64,000 bases of DNA from Hemileia vastatrix (GCA_030280995.1 JASXTE010000002.1:38561183-38625182), one strand, 5' to 3'. Positions 1 to 10,762 are shown, counted from the stretch's first letter. Notes: generated from the letters alone by a model not told the origin. Translations and numbers: made by a program.

Positions 1-638
1 GAAAGACTTTTGAGCTCTGGCTTGAATATGTTCCAAATACTCCTGCCCAAACTCTCAATAACAAAATACCTAAATTGGATATACATCCTGGTGTAAAATC
101 ATTTCTTCAAATGCAAAAACTTTGCAGGAATCATTCTCAAAAATGTATTGAAAAATCATTTGAATATGAGAAGAAGAGATGAGACAAATCCCATAAAGAA
201 TACACTTTTAAAAAGGGTGATGAAGTGTTGATTTCTACAGTCCACTTCAATTTACAAGGTAATAACAAATTGAAAGACCCATTTGTTGGTCCATTTGTTG
301 TCAGAAGAATGATTGGAGATAATGCAGTTGAGGTTATTTTGTATTCTCCATATGACAGAAAACATCCTGTTTTTCCAATATCTCTTCTGAAACCTTACAC
401 ATCCAATAGTGATTTTTTTCCAAAAAGAAGGGAAAGACCAAAGAAAACCCCAAATGAAATCACCAAAACAGCAGAAATTGAAAAAATTCTGAATGACAGA
501 TTAGTCACTGCTGAAAAAGGTACAGAATACTTATTGAGATTCAACAATAAATCATCTGAATATGATACTTGGATATCTTGGAAGGAGATATCAAATCTTC
601 CTACTCTATTAAAAAATTATAAAAAGAAAAAATCATAG
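1..638 (+). pseudogene. Integrase C-terminal region and chromodomain of gypsy G0 (5' truncated)
   Basis: The frame beginning at base 3 reads the end of a Ty3/gypsy integrase: the region after the DDE core (FELWL...PNTPAQ), the GDEVLIS segment typical of the integrase C-terminal beta-barrel, a basic AT-hook-like stretch (RRERPKKTP) and a chromodomain-like end (EIEKIL...EYLLRF...W). In this family the chromodomain steers integration by binding histone marks. A TGA at 180-182 stands where the relative at 25243 has TGG (Trp), so the frame is broken; it is open again from 225 to 638. A second lesion is not visible. The assignment as a gypsy polyprotein tail is firm; the rest of the gene lies outside the window. 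Confidence 0.9.
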
Positions 639-658
639 CATTTTTTTATTGTTTTTTT

Positions 659-670
659 AGAGTGAGGGAG
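659..670 (+). other. Polypurine tract of gypsy G0
   Basis: The purine run AGAGTGAGGGAG directly precedes the LTR start TGTCAGCC. The same 12 bases stand in front of the G1 3' LTR (25727-25738). This is the expected primer for plus-strand DNA synthesis. Confidence 0.8.
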
Positions 671-1485
671 TGTCAGCCAGGCTACTAGACTTACCCAGTA
701 AAATAATTAATTATCTTACTGAGGTGAAGCCACACCTTTTAGATCCCTATTAATTATTAATTATTTATTAAATACTTATGTATTTATTACAATTAACTAA
801 CTAAGTACACTAAGTAATTAATTAATAAAAATAAGTAATTGTCCCACATATGTTTTTACTCCCAAACACCGTGCTCAATAATACAAATGAGATGGGAATA
901 AAAATTATTATTAAAAATATATATATATAAAATTATAAAAAGAAAAAAATAATTTTTCAAATTCCATTCATTAGATTTTATTGATTCTATATTTCAAATC
1001 AAATGTTCTTACACTAAAAAGTGACGGGCTAAAGGTTTCGTAGTTTTATTTCAAATAAAATAAATACTTTTATTTACGCACTATTTAGACTTACTCTTAT
1101 TATTTCATACTCTCTTTATTTAAGTTTTTCCTCTCATACTCTTGTACTAGGGGGTGGGAATTCCCTGTTTTATTTTCTCACATTTTGCCTATAGAAGGCT
1201 TTTCCTTTTTGTATTTTTTGATTTATTCCTTACTTACTTTACAATTTTTACAAACATTAGTTGAAACAAATTTATTACTATATTTTCTAACCATTAGTAT
1301 TTACATCATCATAATTCTAAGAAATATAACTTATAATAATATTATAAATTTAACTCTTCTTAATTTGAGTAAAATAATCAATAAGATTAAGGAAATACGT
1401 ACTTTGCCTTTGAAAGACCAGTAACCACTTAGAATTCTCGTATAAACCTCAAATAAATCTTCTAGACCAAAAGGACCCCTTCACA
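671..1485 (+). repeat. 3' LTR of gypsy G0
   Basis: The LTR starts TGTCAGCCAGGCTACTAG, the same as both G1 LTRs, and ends near CTTCACA, aligned to the G1 end CCCTTGACA. Length is about 815 bases against 823 in G1. It keeps the CTATAGAAGG core promoter (1189-1198). Many substitutions and small indels relative to the G1 LTRs suggest a much older insertion. The right edge is set by homology, because no target duplication can be checked. Confidence 0.85.
1189..1198 (+). promoter_or_regulatory. TATA-like core promoter in the G0 LTR
   Basis: CTATAGAAGG sits where the G1 and G2 LTRs have CTATAAAAGG (18329, 26268, 34565), with flanking TTTGC also conserved. Conservation across LTR copies supports a core promoter role; this copy carries an A to G change in the TATA core. 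Confidence 0.6.
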
Positions 1486-3472
1486 AAAGTGGTGGGGTAG
1501 GGTAGGGAGAGGCAAGAAAGGAGTGATGAGGGATGAGGATGGTAGTGAAAGGGGTGGAGTTGTGTTACAAGTGAAAATAGAGTGGAGGAAGTAGTTAGGA
1601 GGGCTTAAACATGAATTTTGAAGCTTAGAGGGTGTAGTGAATGTATCAGGAGGGCAATAAAAGGGTGGGGGTGGTAATAGAATTAACAGAAACGAAAAGG
1701 CAGAAAAATTTTTGTGGAGACATTTAGAGGTTGTCCATTGAGGTAGAAAAAAATAAAGAGTGAACTCTATTTTTTGGGAAAAAATCAGAGTCCACCCCCT
1801 CAATCTACAGATCTATTCTTCCAATATTAAAAATGATTGATAATTATTTTTTATTGATATTTTTGAACTTAAATCTGTTGTTTACACATATTTATTTTAT
1901 ATTTTTGATTTAAAATGAACTTTAAGGCTCGAAAAATAATATAGTAAAATAATTGGTATTGAATTACTATTTTCTTTTTTACACATAAATTCACAGTATG
2001 CTTCTTATAACTTTACAAGATATAAATAAATAATATAATAGGAAAATGTTAGAGAAAAGTTGAAAACTAAAACAAAATATTTAAAGAAATTTCAAACTAT
2101 TGAGCTTATGTATTTTATGACTTTATTGTATTTATTTTAAAATTTAAAAGTAAAATTTGTTGGTTAGATTAAAAATAGCTTTAAATTAAAGTAAATAATT
2201 CAAGTAAAGGTTGAAGAAAAAATTTATCTACATATATAACCACTTAGCTTTATTTCTTGTTTTGTGATTACTATATATAACTGGATAATTGATTGTAATA
2301 ATTGCAAATTTACGAAATTTCAATAAGTTATCTTCCTCAATATATTTAAGATAATCTATTCAGTAACAGAAAAAAATTTATGAGTCCTTTCTTTCAGTAA
2401 TTTTTTCATTTCAATGACTATATAAATTTTCAAAAAAATTATTTATGATGTTTTTGGTGGAACCTAGATTGAGCTCTCAATTCAATCCTGTTTCCAAGTG
2501 TGGATCAAGCTAAGTTAAGCAATGTAAAAAATTTATACTTTTTTAGAAGTTTTATTAATAGTTTTAAATATAAAAATAATTGTATTTTTATTAAATACTT
2601 TGAAGCTCTGAAAATAAGTACAAATTAAGAATCATTTTGAGAAAATATTATATTAAAAATAGTTTTATGTTGATTATATATTATTATGGTATGAGTTATT
2701 TCCATATTATAGATTAAGAAACTAACTAAAAATCAATTTTATACAACTATATTATATAAAAAAGGTATCAGCTCTTCTGCTTAGATTTGAAGTACTTCAA
2801 AAAAATTATTTAAGCTTTAGGTACACATTATATAGAGTCTTCAGAGCATCATATTAATTTTTTAGATTTATATTTTTAAATAAAAGGGAAGCCTCATTGG
2901 ATAAAATTGGTGGTTTTGTAAAAAAAAATAAGTAAATATTTTCTAAATCAATATATATTTTTATAAAAAGTCAAATTGTAATATTTATTTTCTATTTTAA
3001 ATCTGTAATGAAGATTTGAAATTTTTCTATTTTCATTAATTTTTATAAAAATATACTCATTCCAGTATTGCGTTGTGATAAGGCGAATTTCAAGAAGATT
3101 TATAAATTCTTCTGTATAAATAAAATATCCAAGGGATTGTTTTTCATACACTTAGAAATTTAATAGAAAAATCATATAAGATCTACCAATCAGCATGAAT
3201 ATCATAATTCCAATAAATAATTGATAAATTCTTAACCCATATATTTAATTTTAGAATTGTGTGTAAGTGTTCAGTTTTGAATTAATCCTATCAAAACTTT
3301 TATTCTAAAGACTAAAAAAGTGTACCTGAAAAATTTCACTTAATTTATTTTTCAACACCAAAGAATTGAAAAAAAAATTCTATTCATTTGAAATATGGAA
3401 TGATATTATTTTTAATCAAAAGATGATTGCCTTTACATCTACTTTGCTACATGGGTTTAATCTAAAGTACCT
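1486..3472. other. Gene-free AT-rich spacer with a purine-rich start
   Basis: From 1486 to about 1800 the plus strand is strongly purine-rich (GGTGGGGTAGGGTAGGG and similar), which gives open frames of low complexity on the minus strand that I do not accept as genes. From 1800 to 3472 the sequence is AT-rich with only short random open frames. I see no transposon protein, tRNA or structured repeat here. Confidence 0.5.
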
Positions 3473-3782
3473 ATTAGGGGGTGTCAATGTTGACAAAATG
3501 GCAATTAAACTAATTGCAGATAAAAATCATTATACCCCAATTATCTTCCACAATTATTTTTGCTAATAATTGGGTTATTAGACTTTTTACATGTCAATGT
3601 TCACCTCTATCTGAAATTTTTATCTGCAATTTTTCATAGCCCCCTTTTGGACAAAATTATGGATGTGCCAGCCTCCCTACTTTGCTACTCACTACCATCC
3701 TGTCTATTCATTCTATCTATTCACAAACCCTCCAAATCTCATCTGTTTTTTTCTTCTCCTTTTCATCTTCAAATACCTTAAT

Positions 3783-4156
3783 ATGTCTTGTTGTCATAGA
3801 TCTTCTCAAAGGCATCTTTGCCCCAGTTGTTCTTCAAATCCCATTACTCCCTCTTTTCCCCTCTCAGCTGAGAATTAAAATACAGTTCAGCTAAATAAAG
3901 ATGATCATCTCATACTTATCAACTGGATGAAAATTAAAACTAATTATGATTATTTTTTTGGTACTGAGAATGGCCCCCTGCATTGAAATTCAATGGATAT
4001 CTTCTAATGGCAAATAAATTACAAAATAAGACAAAGGGAAGGATTGATCTTTTGCCTAATAATATTTCTGAACACTTCAAGAAATATCAATCTAAATACA
4101 AGAAGGCTAAGCCTCTTTCATCTTCCACTGGTTTTGGTATGAAATTGAATGCTTAA
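3783..4156 (+). pseudogene. ORF1 (SANT/Myb-like DNA-binding protein) of H1a, decayed
   Basis: This stretch is the diverged counterpart of the N-terminal half of the H1b protein at 27075. It shares the Ser/Pro-rich start, the DDHLILINW segment, the RIDLLP segment and the KYKKAK...SSSTGFG segment. Several in-frame stops and a deletion break it: stops follow shortly after the SAE segment, and the exon runs out near 4156. The C-terminal coiled-coil half is missing except for a short tail (about 7979-8014) on the far side of the nested H2 element, matching 28375-28410. ORF1 proteins of PIF/Harbinger elements bind DNA and assist the transposase; that role is inferred from the family. Confidence 0.65.
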
Positions 4157-4540
4157 TGACTAGTTTTTTTATTTCATATTTCACTCCAATTTTTTTTAGA
4201 AAGTTTTCTTTATAGAATACATTAAAGCTAATAGGGGGTGTCAGTTCTGGCAAATCCGCACTTACAAATCCACACTTAAATTTGACCAAATCCGCACTTA
4301 AATAAGTGGGGATTTCCAAAACACACTAGCCCCAATACTGGTGGATTTCAAAATGAAATAAGTCACTTATTTCACTCAAATCCGCACTTTCTCAACCAAA
4401 AGTGCTGATTTCACCATCAAGTCCCATTTCACTGATTTGTCAGCATCATCCCATTCATACGCAGCACTCCGCAGCATAACACTTCATAACTCAAAACATT
4501 GTACATCACTTACATCTTCATATCATATCATATAAGAGTT

Positions 4541-5165
4541 ATGCCTTCCTCACTTTCAAATCGTGATAAATTACATAAAGCAATGACTTTCATGGCTCTT
4601 GAACTGCTCTTGGACTCTGATTGCGATTCTGATTCTGATCTAGAAGAAGATTTTGTCTTTTTATCAAAAATGGCCGCGAAACGTTACCTTCTTCCCAGAA
4701 AGCCTCATGTACTTCATACCCCCATGTACACCATCCAAACACTTCTTAAACTATCTACACCCAGTTTTAGAGAGCTGTTCAGGACTTCTCAGGAATGTTT
4801 CCTTAAATTGCTTGAGCTTATTCAGGATCATCCCATATTTCACAATAATTCTCAAAAAGAACAACAACATCCTTCAATTCAATTGGCCATCACACTATGT
4901 CGTTTGGGTTCAAATGGTAATGGAGCCGCTTTGAAACGTTTAGAAAATGTCTTTGATTTAGGGTATGGTTCAATTAACACTTATACCAAACCATGTGTCA
5001 CTGCCATCAACTCCTTGTAATCTCAACTTCTCACCTGGCCAACAAAAGAAGAGCGACTTGAATCATCTCAGGTTATGCAAGCAGAGGGCTTCCCAGGATG
5101 TATTGGTTTTGTTGATGGTACTGCTATTCCTTTGAGCCAGAAACCTGCTCAAGGTGGAAACAATT
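4541..5165 (+). pseudogene. HARBI1-like DDE transposase, N-terminal half, of H2
   Basis: The frame aligns residue for residue with the first exon of the H1b transposase (33571-32937). Both have an acidic SDSDLE stretch near the start, the helical RTS...F.KL..LI..HPIFHNNS region, CR.GSNG.GAA..RL.N.F..GYG, and then GFPGCIGFVDGT, which carries the first catalytic aspartate of the DDE_Tnp_4 fold. A TAA at 5018-5020 interrupts the frame where H1b has a Lys codon. At about 5165, just after the first aspartate, homology ends and minisatellite sequence from the TET region begins, so the second aspartate and the glutamate are absent. The fragment cannot encode an active enzyme. The ATG at 4541 is chosen because it corresponds to the H1b start. 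Confidence 0.85.
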
Positions 5166-5385
5166 ACTTTCACATTCTCGTCAAAAATTTTCACCAAAAT
5201 ATTTACAAGTCAAAAAAATTCTATATCTGTTTTAAAAAATTGGCAATACTTTCCCCTGCATTTTATTGAAGCAAGGGGTTGATATCACCAAAATTTTTCT
5301 AAGTCATCAATTTCACATGTCAGATTTGAAAATTTGGCAATACCCCCCCTGCATTTTATTGAAGTAAGTGGTGGAAGTCATCTAA
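5166..5385 (+). repeat. Minisatellite, two units (CCCCCTGCATTTTATTGAAG type)
   Basis: Two copies of a unit of about 95 bases containing CCCCTGCATTTTATTGAAG followed by a G-rich run. They match the last units of the five-unit array in H1b (28555-28985). One end forms the junction with the truncated transposase. Confidence 0.75.
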
Positions 5386-5674
5386 ATTTAATATAATTAC
5401 GTAAATTATTAAATAAATATCTAATATATATCAATTTCCCTAGTTTAAAGTAATGACAATCCCTTAAGCCAAAATGCAGATCAAATCTAGAAACAAAAGT
5501 TTGGGACTTTCCACAGGTATAGGCTAGAGGAACCCCATGAAACAAATAAATGTTATCATGATTACCATTTATACAACACAAGGTCGTGGGCCCATTACTT
5601 TAGTTGAGGAAATTGATACATAAAAAATATTTATTAAAAATTTACGAAAAAATATAAAATTTTCAATGACAACT

Positions 5675-6301
5675 CTAATCCCCATACTTTTTGGATCTAA
5701 ATAAAGTTTTTTTAAATCGATTAACTTTACCTTCTTTCATTACCTTATTGATTCTTTGAATCAACTTATGACTGATTTGAAATGAGCAACCAAAATGTGT
5801 TAAATGTTGACAGGATTCCAAACCAGGAAGAGCTTTGGTCGTTTGATGATTATCCTTAGAAGAATTCCAAATAGTTTCGATGATACCATTTCCCAAACCA
5901 AAATCAATGATGCACCAGTGGTCTGGAAAATATAAACCATGTCATTTGATTTTAGCTGGAGATGGTATTGGTTGGCCAGTAATCGGTTTGATATATGAGA
6001 ATATACCAAAAGTAAGAAAATTGGTGTCCTTGGTATCAGTGTGAATTTTATTGTGAAATCCAGAATAAGTGATAATAACATTAGAAAATAAAAGATATTC
6101 GTGGCTGATATCTTCCCATTCGGAGTCACACCAATTCGGTATTCCAACTTTGGTTGCAAGTTCATGATTTTTTTCAAATGCTTTATTACAGTGCTTTTTG
6201 AGTCGAAGAGCAAGAAAAGAGTTAAAGGAAGGTAGAGTGTCCCATAAGCAAAAATCTTCATCTTTTTGAGCTTTGGTGATATTCTTAAGCAAGGAATACA
6301 T
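5675..6301 (-). pseudogene. TET/JBP-like 2OG-Fe(II) dioxygenase of H2, one nonsense codon
   Basis: Reading leftwards from 6301, the frame matches the C-terminal catalytic domain found at 29291-29887. It shows the KW/NWCDSEWEDISHEYLLFSN segment, a GFHNKIHTD segment carrying an HxD iron-binding pair, the GQPIPSPAKIK turn, GLGNGII..IWNSS, and DNHQTT with the distal histidine. TET/JBP enzymes oxidise 5-methylcytosine or thymine in DNA using 2-oxoglutarate, oxygen and iron. A TGA near 5939 (Gly position in the other copies) splits the frame. The region upstream ends at a splice acceptor (TTATATAG on the minus strand) shared with H1b, but the upstream exons are replaced by unrelated sequence, so the copy is broken and 5'-incomplete. 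Confidence 0.75.
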
Positions 6302-6309
6302 GCCTATAT

Positions 6310-7943
6310 AATTGAAATCCCTAGATAATAATCATATAAGAGTTTCAGAATCCTTATCCTCTAAATATGCAATATAAAAATGTGAAATAAGACAAGTGAA
6401 ATTTGGAAAAAAGGCTCAACTTCAAAGGTCAAAATCTCAGCAACCACTGAACCTAATTCAAACCTGTTTGAGGGAAATGAAAGATATGCTTTAGTAGAAT
6501 CTTCAGTTAAAGCACATGTGATTTAAAAAAACCTAACCCTAATTTGTTACATAAAAAATGAAATAAAAATTTAAATTGGGAAAAAAAAGGCTCAACTTTA
6601 ACGGTCAATATCTCAGCAACCACTGAATCAAATTCAAATCTGTTTGTGAGAAATGAAAGGTAGCCTTCAGGAGAATCTTCAGTAAAAAGAACATTAGATT
6701 CGAATAAACCTAACCCTAATTCCAAGTCTGATTTTTAAAATTTTACAAAAACTTGAAAAGTGGTAATGAAGATGAGATCAAAAGGAGTTTTATAAGTTCA
6801 CTGTTATCCAGATAAGAGTCATACATATATTTAAGTATGAAATTTTCATAAAAGAAATGAGATATCATATAGGCATGAAAAAAAGGAGATGAAACTTACC
6901 TTGATTGAAAAGTAAGAAAAATAGAGTGAGAAAGATTGATGTTGGAATTGTGGGGAAATTGAATATGGAGTAAGTGAAATGCATAAAGAATGTGCAATGT
7001 ATGTGTTTCAATGAAATGGAGCCAAAAAAAAGTGAAATAAGGGAAAGGGGGGATAATGACCATGCCAAGGAGGGATGAAGAGTAGGGTGATGGAGCTAAA
7101 AAAGAAAGTAAAGAGGGAGAGAAAAAAAAGGTTAATTATACCATTGAAATCCAAAATAACCACTTACAAAAAAAATTTAGATAAAAAAAATAAAATAAAC
7201 AGAAAAAAACAAAAAAAATTATAATAGTAATCAAAAAATCAAAAAAAAGAATAAAGTGACTTACCTGGAGAGATGAGATGACAATATGAATGAAACCAAA
7301 TTGTTTGAGGGATGTTGGAGGAGAATAGGAAAAGGATATGAGGGATGAATGAAAAAAAAAATCACTGACAAAATATGCGATTTCATGTTGAGCTGGTGAA
7401 AGAAAACCAATGAGCCATGCAAAAAAAAAAATTTCACTGTAAATTCCAAAAAAAAATGAATATGCAACAAACCAAAATACCAACCCAAGTGAATGAAGTA
7501 CACAAAGAGGACATTTGGAGAGTACAAAATGGTATGGGAAAGAAAGGGATGATGTGGCCAACATGTGGTTTTGAAAAAAAAATCACGAAAAAAGTGCTGA
7601 TTTGAGGTCAGAACTGACACCCATAGAAAAAAGATTAAGAAGTAGAAGAAATAAGTAAAAAAGAATGTAAACATACCTGGCCAAAATATTGAAAATGTCA
7701 GGAAGGGGTGTATGCCGAGGATTGATGGGTAGGTAGCGAGGAAGGTCAGTGTGTCACATGTGACAGGGATGGGGTAAGAAAGGAAGGGATGTTTTGTGGC
7801 CAAAATGTGGTTGTGAAAAAAAACTGGAAAAAAGTGCTGATTTGAGGTCATAACTGACACCCTTTTTTGAAATAAGTGACTTTTTTGCAAAATTTAAGTG
7901 CTGATTTGTAAGTGCTGATTTGGTTTGAAATCCGCACTTAAGT
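6310..7943. other. Non-coding right half of H2 with internal duplications
   Basis: I accept no gene here. The segment contains a tandem duplication of about 185 bases, with copies starting near 6400 and 6585, each beginning GGAAAAAAGGCTCAAC and containing ATCTCAGCAACCACTGAA. The same duplication is present in H1a at 9085-9420. Further right are repeated purine-rich blocks that end on the minus strand in splice-donor-like CAGGTAAG or CAGGTATG (about 6898, 7260, 7675), and two copies of AAGTGCTGATTTGAGGTCA (7592, 7832). The blocks are shared with H1a (9580, 9927) and H1b (32010), which suggests a promoter or 5' leader region of the TET-side gene. Confidence 0.5.
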
Positions 7944-8426
7944 TAAGTGCGGATTTGCCAGAACTGACACCCCCTAATAAGTCTGTTGAGGGAATTGACT
8001 ACTTAATGAAAATATTTAATGACTAGTTTTATTTTATTTTTTTGTTCATATTTCATTCCAAATTTTTTCAAGTCAAAAAGTTTACACATCTTATTTGAAA
8101 ATTTGGCAATACCCCCTCCCTGAAATTTACTCTAGGAGGGGGTAAGGATTAACAAATTTTCATTTTATTTCATAAATAATAAAATAAATCAATTAAAAAT
8201 ATTATTAACCAAAGTAAAGGAATACCAAATACTATCTGCAAATGATTTCATGAGCAAAGTCAAAGAAAACATATGACAAGAATGGTATTATAAACTCATT
8301 CATAGAATATAATTAAATGAACACCTTTATACAGAGCAAGGGCTTGATGGTACAATACTTAAATAGATTGATTATCTTTAATAACTGAAATATAAAAAAT
8401 TTAAGATAAAAAAAATTAGAAATACT

Positions 8427-8960
8427 TTAATTACTGTATTTAGAACCCCTCTCTAATGTTTTAGTAACCATTGACCCTTCACCCCTTACCTTAATTACCT
8501 GGTTTATAAAACTTATATTGATCTGAAAAGAACATTCAAAATGAATAAAATTTTTGAAAAATTCCAATCCAGGAGGTGCCTTAGTAGTTTGATGATTATC
8601 TCTTGAAGAATTCCAAATTGCTTCCAAAATCCCATTTCCTAAACCAAAGTTCACAATAAATTTATGATCTGGAAAGTATAGTCCATGGCCTTTGATTTTA
8701 TCAGGTGAAGGGATTGGTCTTCCAGTAATAGGATTTATATAACAGAAAAGCCAAAAAGTAAGCATATTAGAGCTGGTTTTGTCAACATGGCTCTTGCTAT
8801 GAAATCCTCCATAGTTGATGATAACATTAGAATTAAAGATACAATCCTTACTGAGCTCAACTAATTCCATATCTGTCCAATTGGAAAGTCCAGCTTTCTT
8901 GGCCAGTTTATGATTAGATTGAAATGCACAAATATATAATTTTTTTAAGTGATTGACCAA
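8427..8960 (-). CDS. TET/JBP-like 2OG-Fe(II) dioxygenase of H1a (catalytic domain, open frame)
   Basis: This 177-residue minus-strand frame is open throughout and covers the double-stranded beta-helix core of a TET/JBP-like dioxygenase. Visible marks are GGFHSKSHVDKTSSN, in which His58 and Asp60 form the HxD iron pair; GRPIPSPDKIKGHGLYFPDH; GLGNGILEAIWNSS; and DNHQTTKAP, where His123 is the likely third iron ligand. It is only moderately similar to the H1b and H2 copies but keeps every one of these residues, which suggests selection before insertion. It lacks the N-terminal exons seen upstream in H1b, so the full protein is not encoded here. A DNA-modifying role is inferred from the family. 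A non-TET 2OG oxygenase cannot be excluded by eye. Confidence 0.75.
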   Translation of the reverse strand: MVNHLKKLYICAFQSNHKLAKKAGLSNWTDMELVELSKDCIFNSNVIINYGGFHSKSHVDKTSSNMLTFWLFCYINPITGRPIPSPDKIKGHGLYFPDHKFIVNFGLGNGILEAIWNSSRDNHQTTKAPPGLEFFKNFIHFECSFQINISFINQVIKVRGEGSMVTKTLERGSKYSN

Positions 8961-9084
8961 GAAATAATTGAGTGATCCTAAGCTTTGGGAGACAAAATCC
9001 TAGATAATCATCAGATAAGAGTTTCAGAAGCCTTATTCTCTAACTATGCAATATAATAACATGAAGTAAATTAAGTGATATTTG

Positions 9085-9420
9085 GAAAAAAAGGCTCATT
9101 TTAAAAGGTCAATATCTCAGCAACCACGGAACCAAATTAAAATCTATTTATGCAAAATAAAAGATAGGCTTCAGGAGAATCTTCAGTTAAAGGACATGCT
9201 ATTTAAAAAAACCTAACCATAATTTGCTACATAAAAAATGTAGTGAAAAATTTAATATGGGAAAAAAAGGCTCAACTTTAATGTTAAATATCTCAGCAAC
9301 AATTGAACAAAATTCAAATCTGTTTGTAGGAAATGAAAGGCAGCCTTCAGGAGACTCTACAGTAAAAAGGAAATTAGATTCAAATAAAATTAACCCTAAC
9401 TCTAAGTTTATTTTCAAAAT
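9085..9420. repeat. Tandem duplication (about 185 bp) shared with H2
   Basis: Two copies begin GGAAAAAAAGGCTCA (near 9085) and GGAAAAAAAGGCTCAAC (near 9260), each followed by ATATCTCAGCAAC. The same pair is found in H2 at about 6400-6720. Its presence in two elements with different ends shows that the H1 and H2 lineages share this module. Confidence 0.65.
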
Positions 9421-10762
9421 TTTACAAAAACTTGAAAAGTAGTAATGGAGATGAGAAAAAAAGGAGTTTAATAAGTTCACGTTTATCCAGATAAGAGTCA
9501 TACATATATTTAAGTATGAAATTTTCATAGAAGAAATTAGATATAATATAGGTATGAAAAAAAGGAGATGAAACTTACCTTGATTGAAAAGTAGGAAAAA
9601 TAGAGTGGGAAAGATTGATGTTGGAATTTGGGGGAAATTGATTATTGAGTAAGTGAAATGTATAAAGAATGAGCAATGAATGTGTTTTAATGACGTGGAA
9701 CCAAAGAAAAGTGAAATAGGGGGAAGGGGAGATAATGACCATGCCAAGGAGGGATAAAGGGTACGATGATGGAGTTAAAAAAGAAATTAAAGAGGGAGAG
9801 AAAAAAATGTTAATTTTACCATTAAAATAAAAAAAAACCGCTTACAAAAAAAATAGATACAAAAAAAAAGAAAAAAAAACTTATAATTAGAAATCAAAAT
9901 ATCAAAAAAAAATGGATTAAATGAATTACCTAGAGAAATGAGATGAGAATATAAATGAAGCCAATTTTTTTGAAGGATTTTGGAGGAGAGGAGGAAGAGG
10001 ATAAAAGGTATGAATGAAAGAAAGAAACAGTGAAAAATTATGATATTGTAGAAAATATGCAATTTCATGTTGATCTGGTGAATAAAAATAAATGAGACAT
10101 CCTAAAAAGAGACCTTCAGCATAAATTCAAAATAAAAATGAATATGCAAAAAAAAAAACTAAAAAAAGTGAATTAAGCACAGAAGTTAAACATTTGGAGA
10201 GTATGAAAAAAATTAAATGGGTTGTGTTTCAAAATTTTGGAGGGTGGTTGGTATAATGGCAGAGTGTATGCTGGTGAAAAGAATCACAGGGGGAAAAAAA
10301 TGAGGACTTGTAGGCGAGCAGTTTTTCAGGTTTCCTGGAGTAATCTGTGGAGTAATCTCTTGATGCTAAATTTGATGTCTAGATATAGGTGTATAATTTT
10401 TTATCAATATCTGATAATTTATGGTAAATATCTACAACCAAACTTTTTTTCTTGGATGCAGATTTTGGTATGGAAAAATCTTTGAAACTCTAAAAAACAG
10501 ATATCATCAAATTTCAGACAAGTTCAAATAATATTCTGCACATTCTTGATGAAAAACACAAATTATTTCTATCAAAAGACCAATAACAGGAAAAAGTGCC
10601 ATGCTATGATTTATTAGAAAAAAAAGTCAAATATTATAACCTGTCATAATGTATTTTGCACTATTATTATTTTTTCATTAAACAAATGGATTAAATATAT
10701 TAAGGTAGAGATTCTTTTGCACTGAATTTACTATATCTGAGCCATAAAAATGACCATGTCCA

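Larger units (their letters stand above)
1..1485 (+). mobile_element. Ty3/gypsy chromovirus G0, 3' end with 3' LTR
   Basis: This is the right-hand end of a plus-strand gypsy-type LTR retrotransposon that enters from beyond the window start. It contains the last part of the integrase with a chromodomain, a polypurine tract (659-670) and a full 3' LTR. The coding part is nearly identical to 25063-25702 of the intact relative G1, so both belong to one family. The LTR is more diverged from the G1 LTR than the coding part is, and a nonsense codon interrupts the reading frame, which points to an old, inactive copy. The 5' part cannot be assessed. Confidence 0.9.
4234..7975. mobile_element. PIF/Harbinger-like DNA transposon H2, chimeric, nested in H1a
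   Basis: The two ends are perfect 32-bp inverted repeats (4234-4265 and 7944-7975) starting AGGGGGTGTCAGTTCTGGC. AAT occurs at 4231-4233 and 7976-7978 as the target duplication. Removing the element rejoins the ORF1 tail of H1a. Subterminal copies of AAATCCGCACTTA and its variants lie at about 4250-4310, 4378-4392 and 7895-7955 in both orientations and are plausible transposase-binding sites. Inside are the N-terminal half of a HARBI1-like transposase on the plus strand (4541-5165), two minisatellite units, and a TET/JBP-like gene on the minus strand. No ORF1 is seen, so the element is non-autonomous. Confidence 0.9.

Noticed and set aside
1462..1803. Minus-strand open frame of 113 residues
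   Set aside because: Low-complexity translation of a purine-rich tract partly overlapping the G0 LTR end.
2948..3151. Small minus-strand ORF
   Set aside because: AT-rich random frame without homologous copy, motif or splice signals.
9199..9747. 182-residue minus-strand open frame with a hydrophobic start, similar to 6865-7068
   Set aside because: It lies in the duplicated non-coding block shared by H1a and H2; composition is Phe/Ser-rich from purine runs, and the H2 copy breaks into short frames. Similarity is explained by DNA homology.
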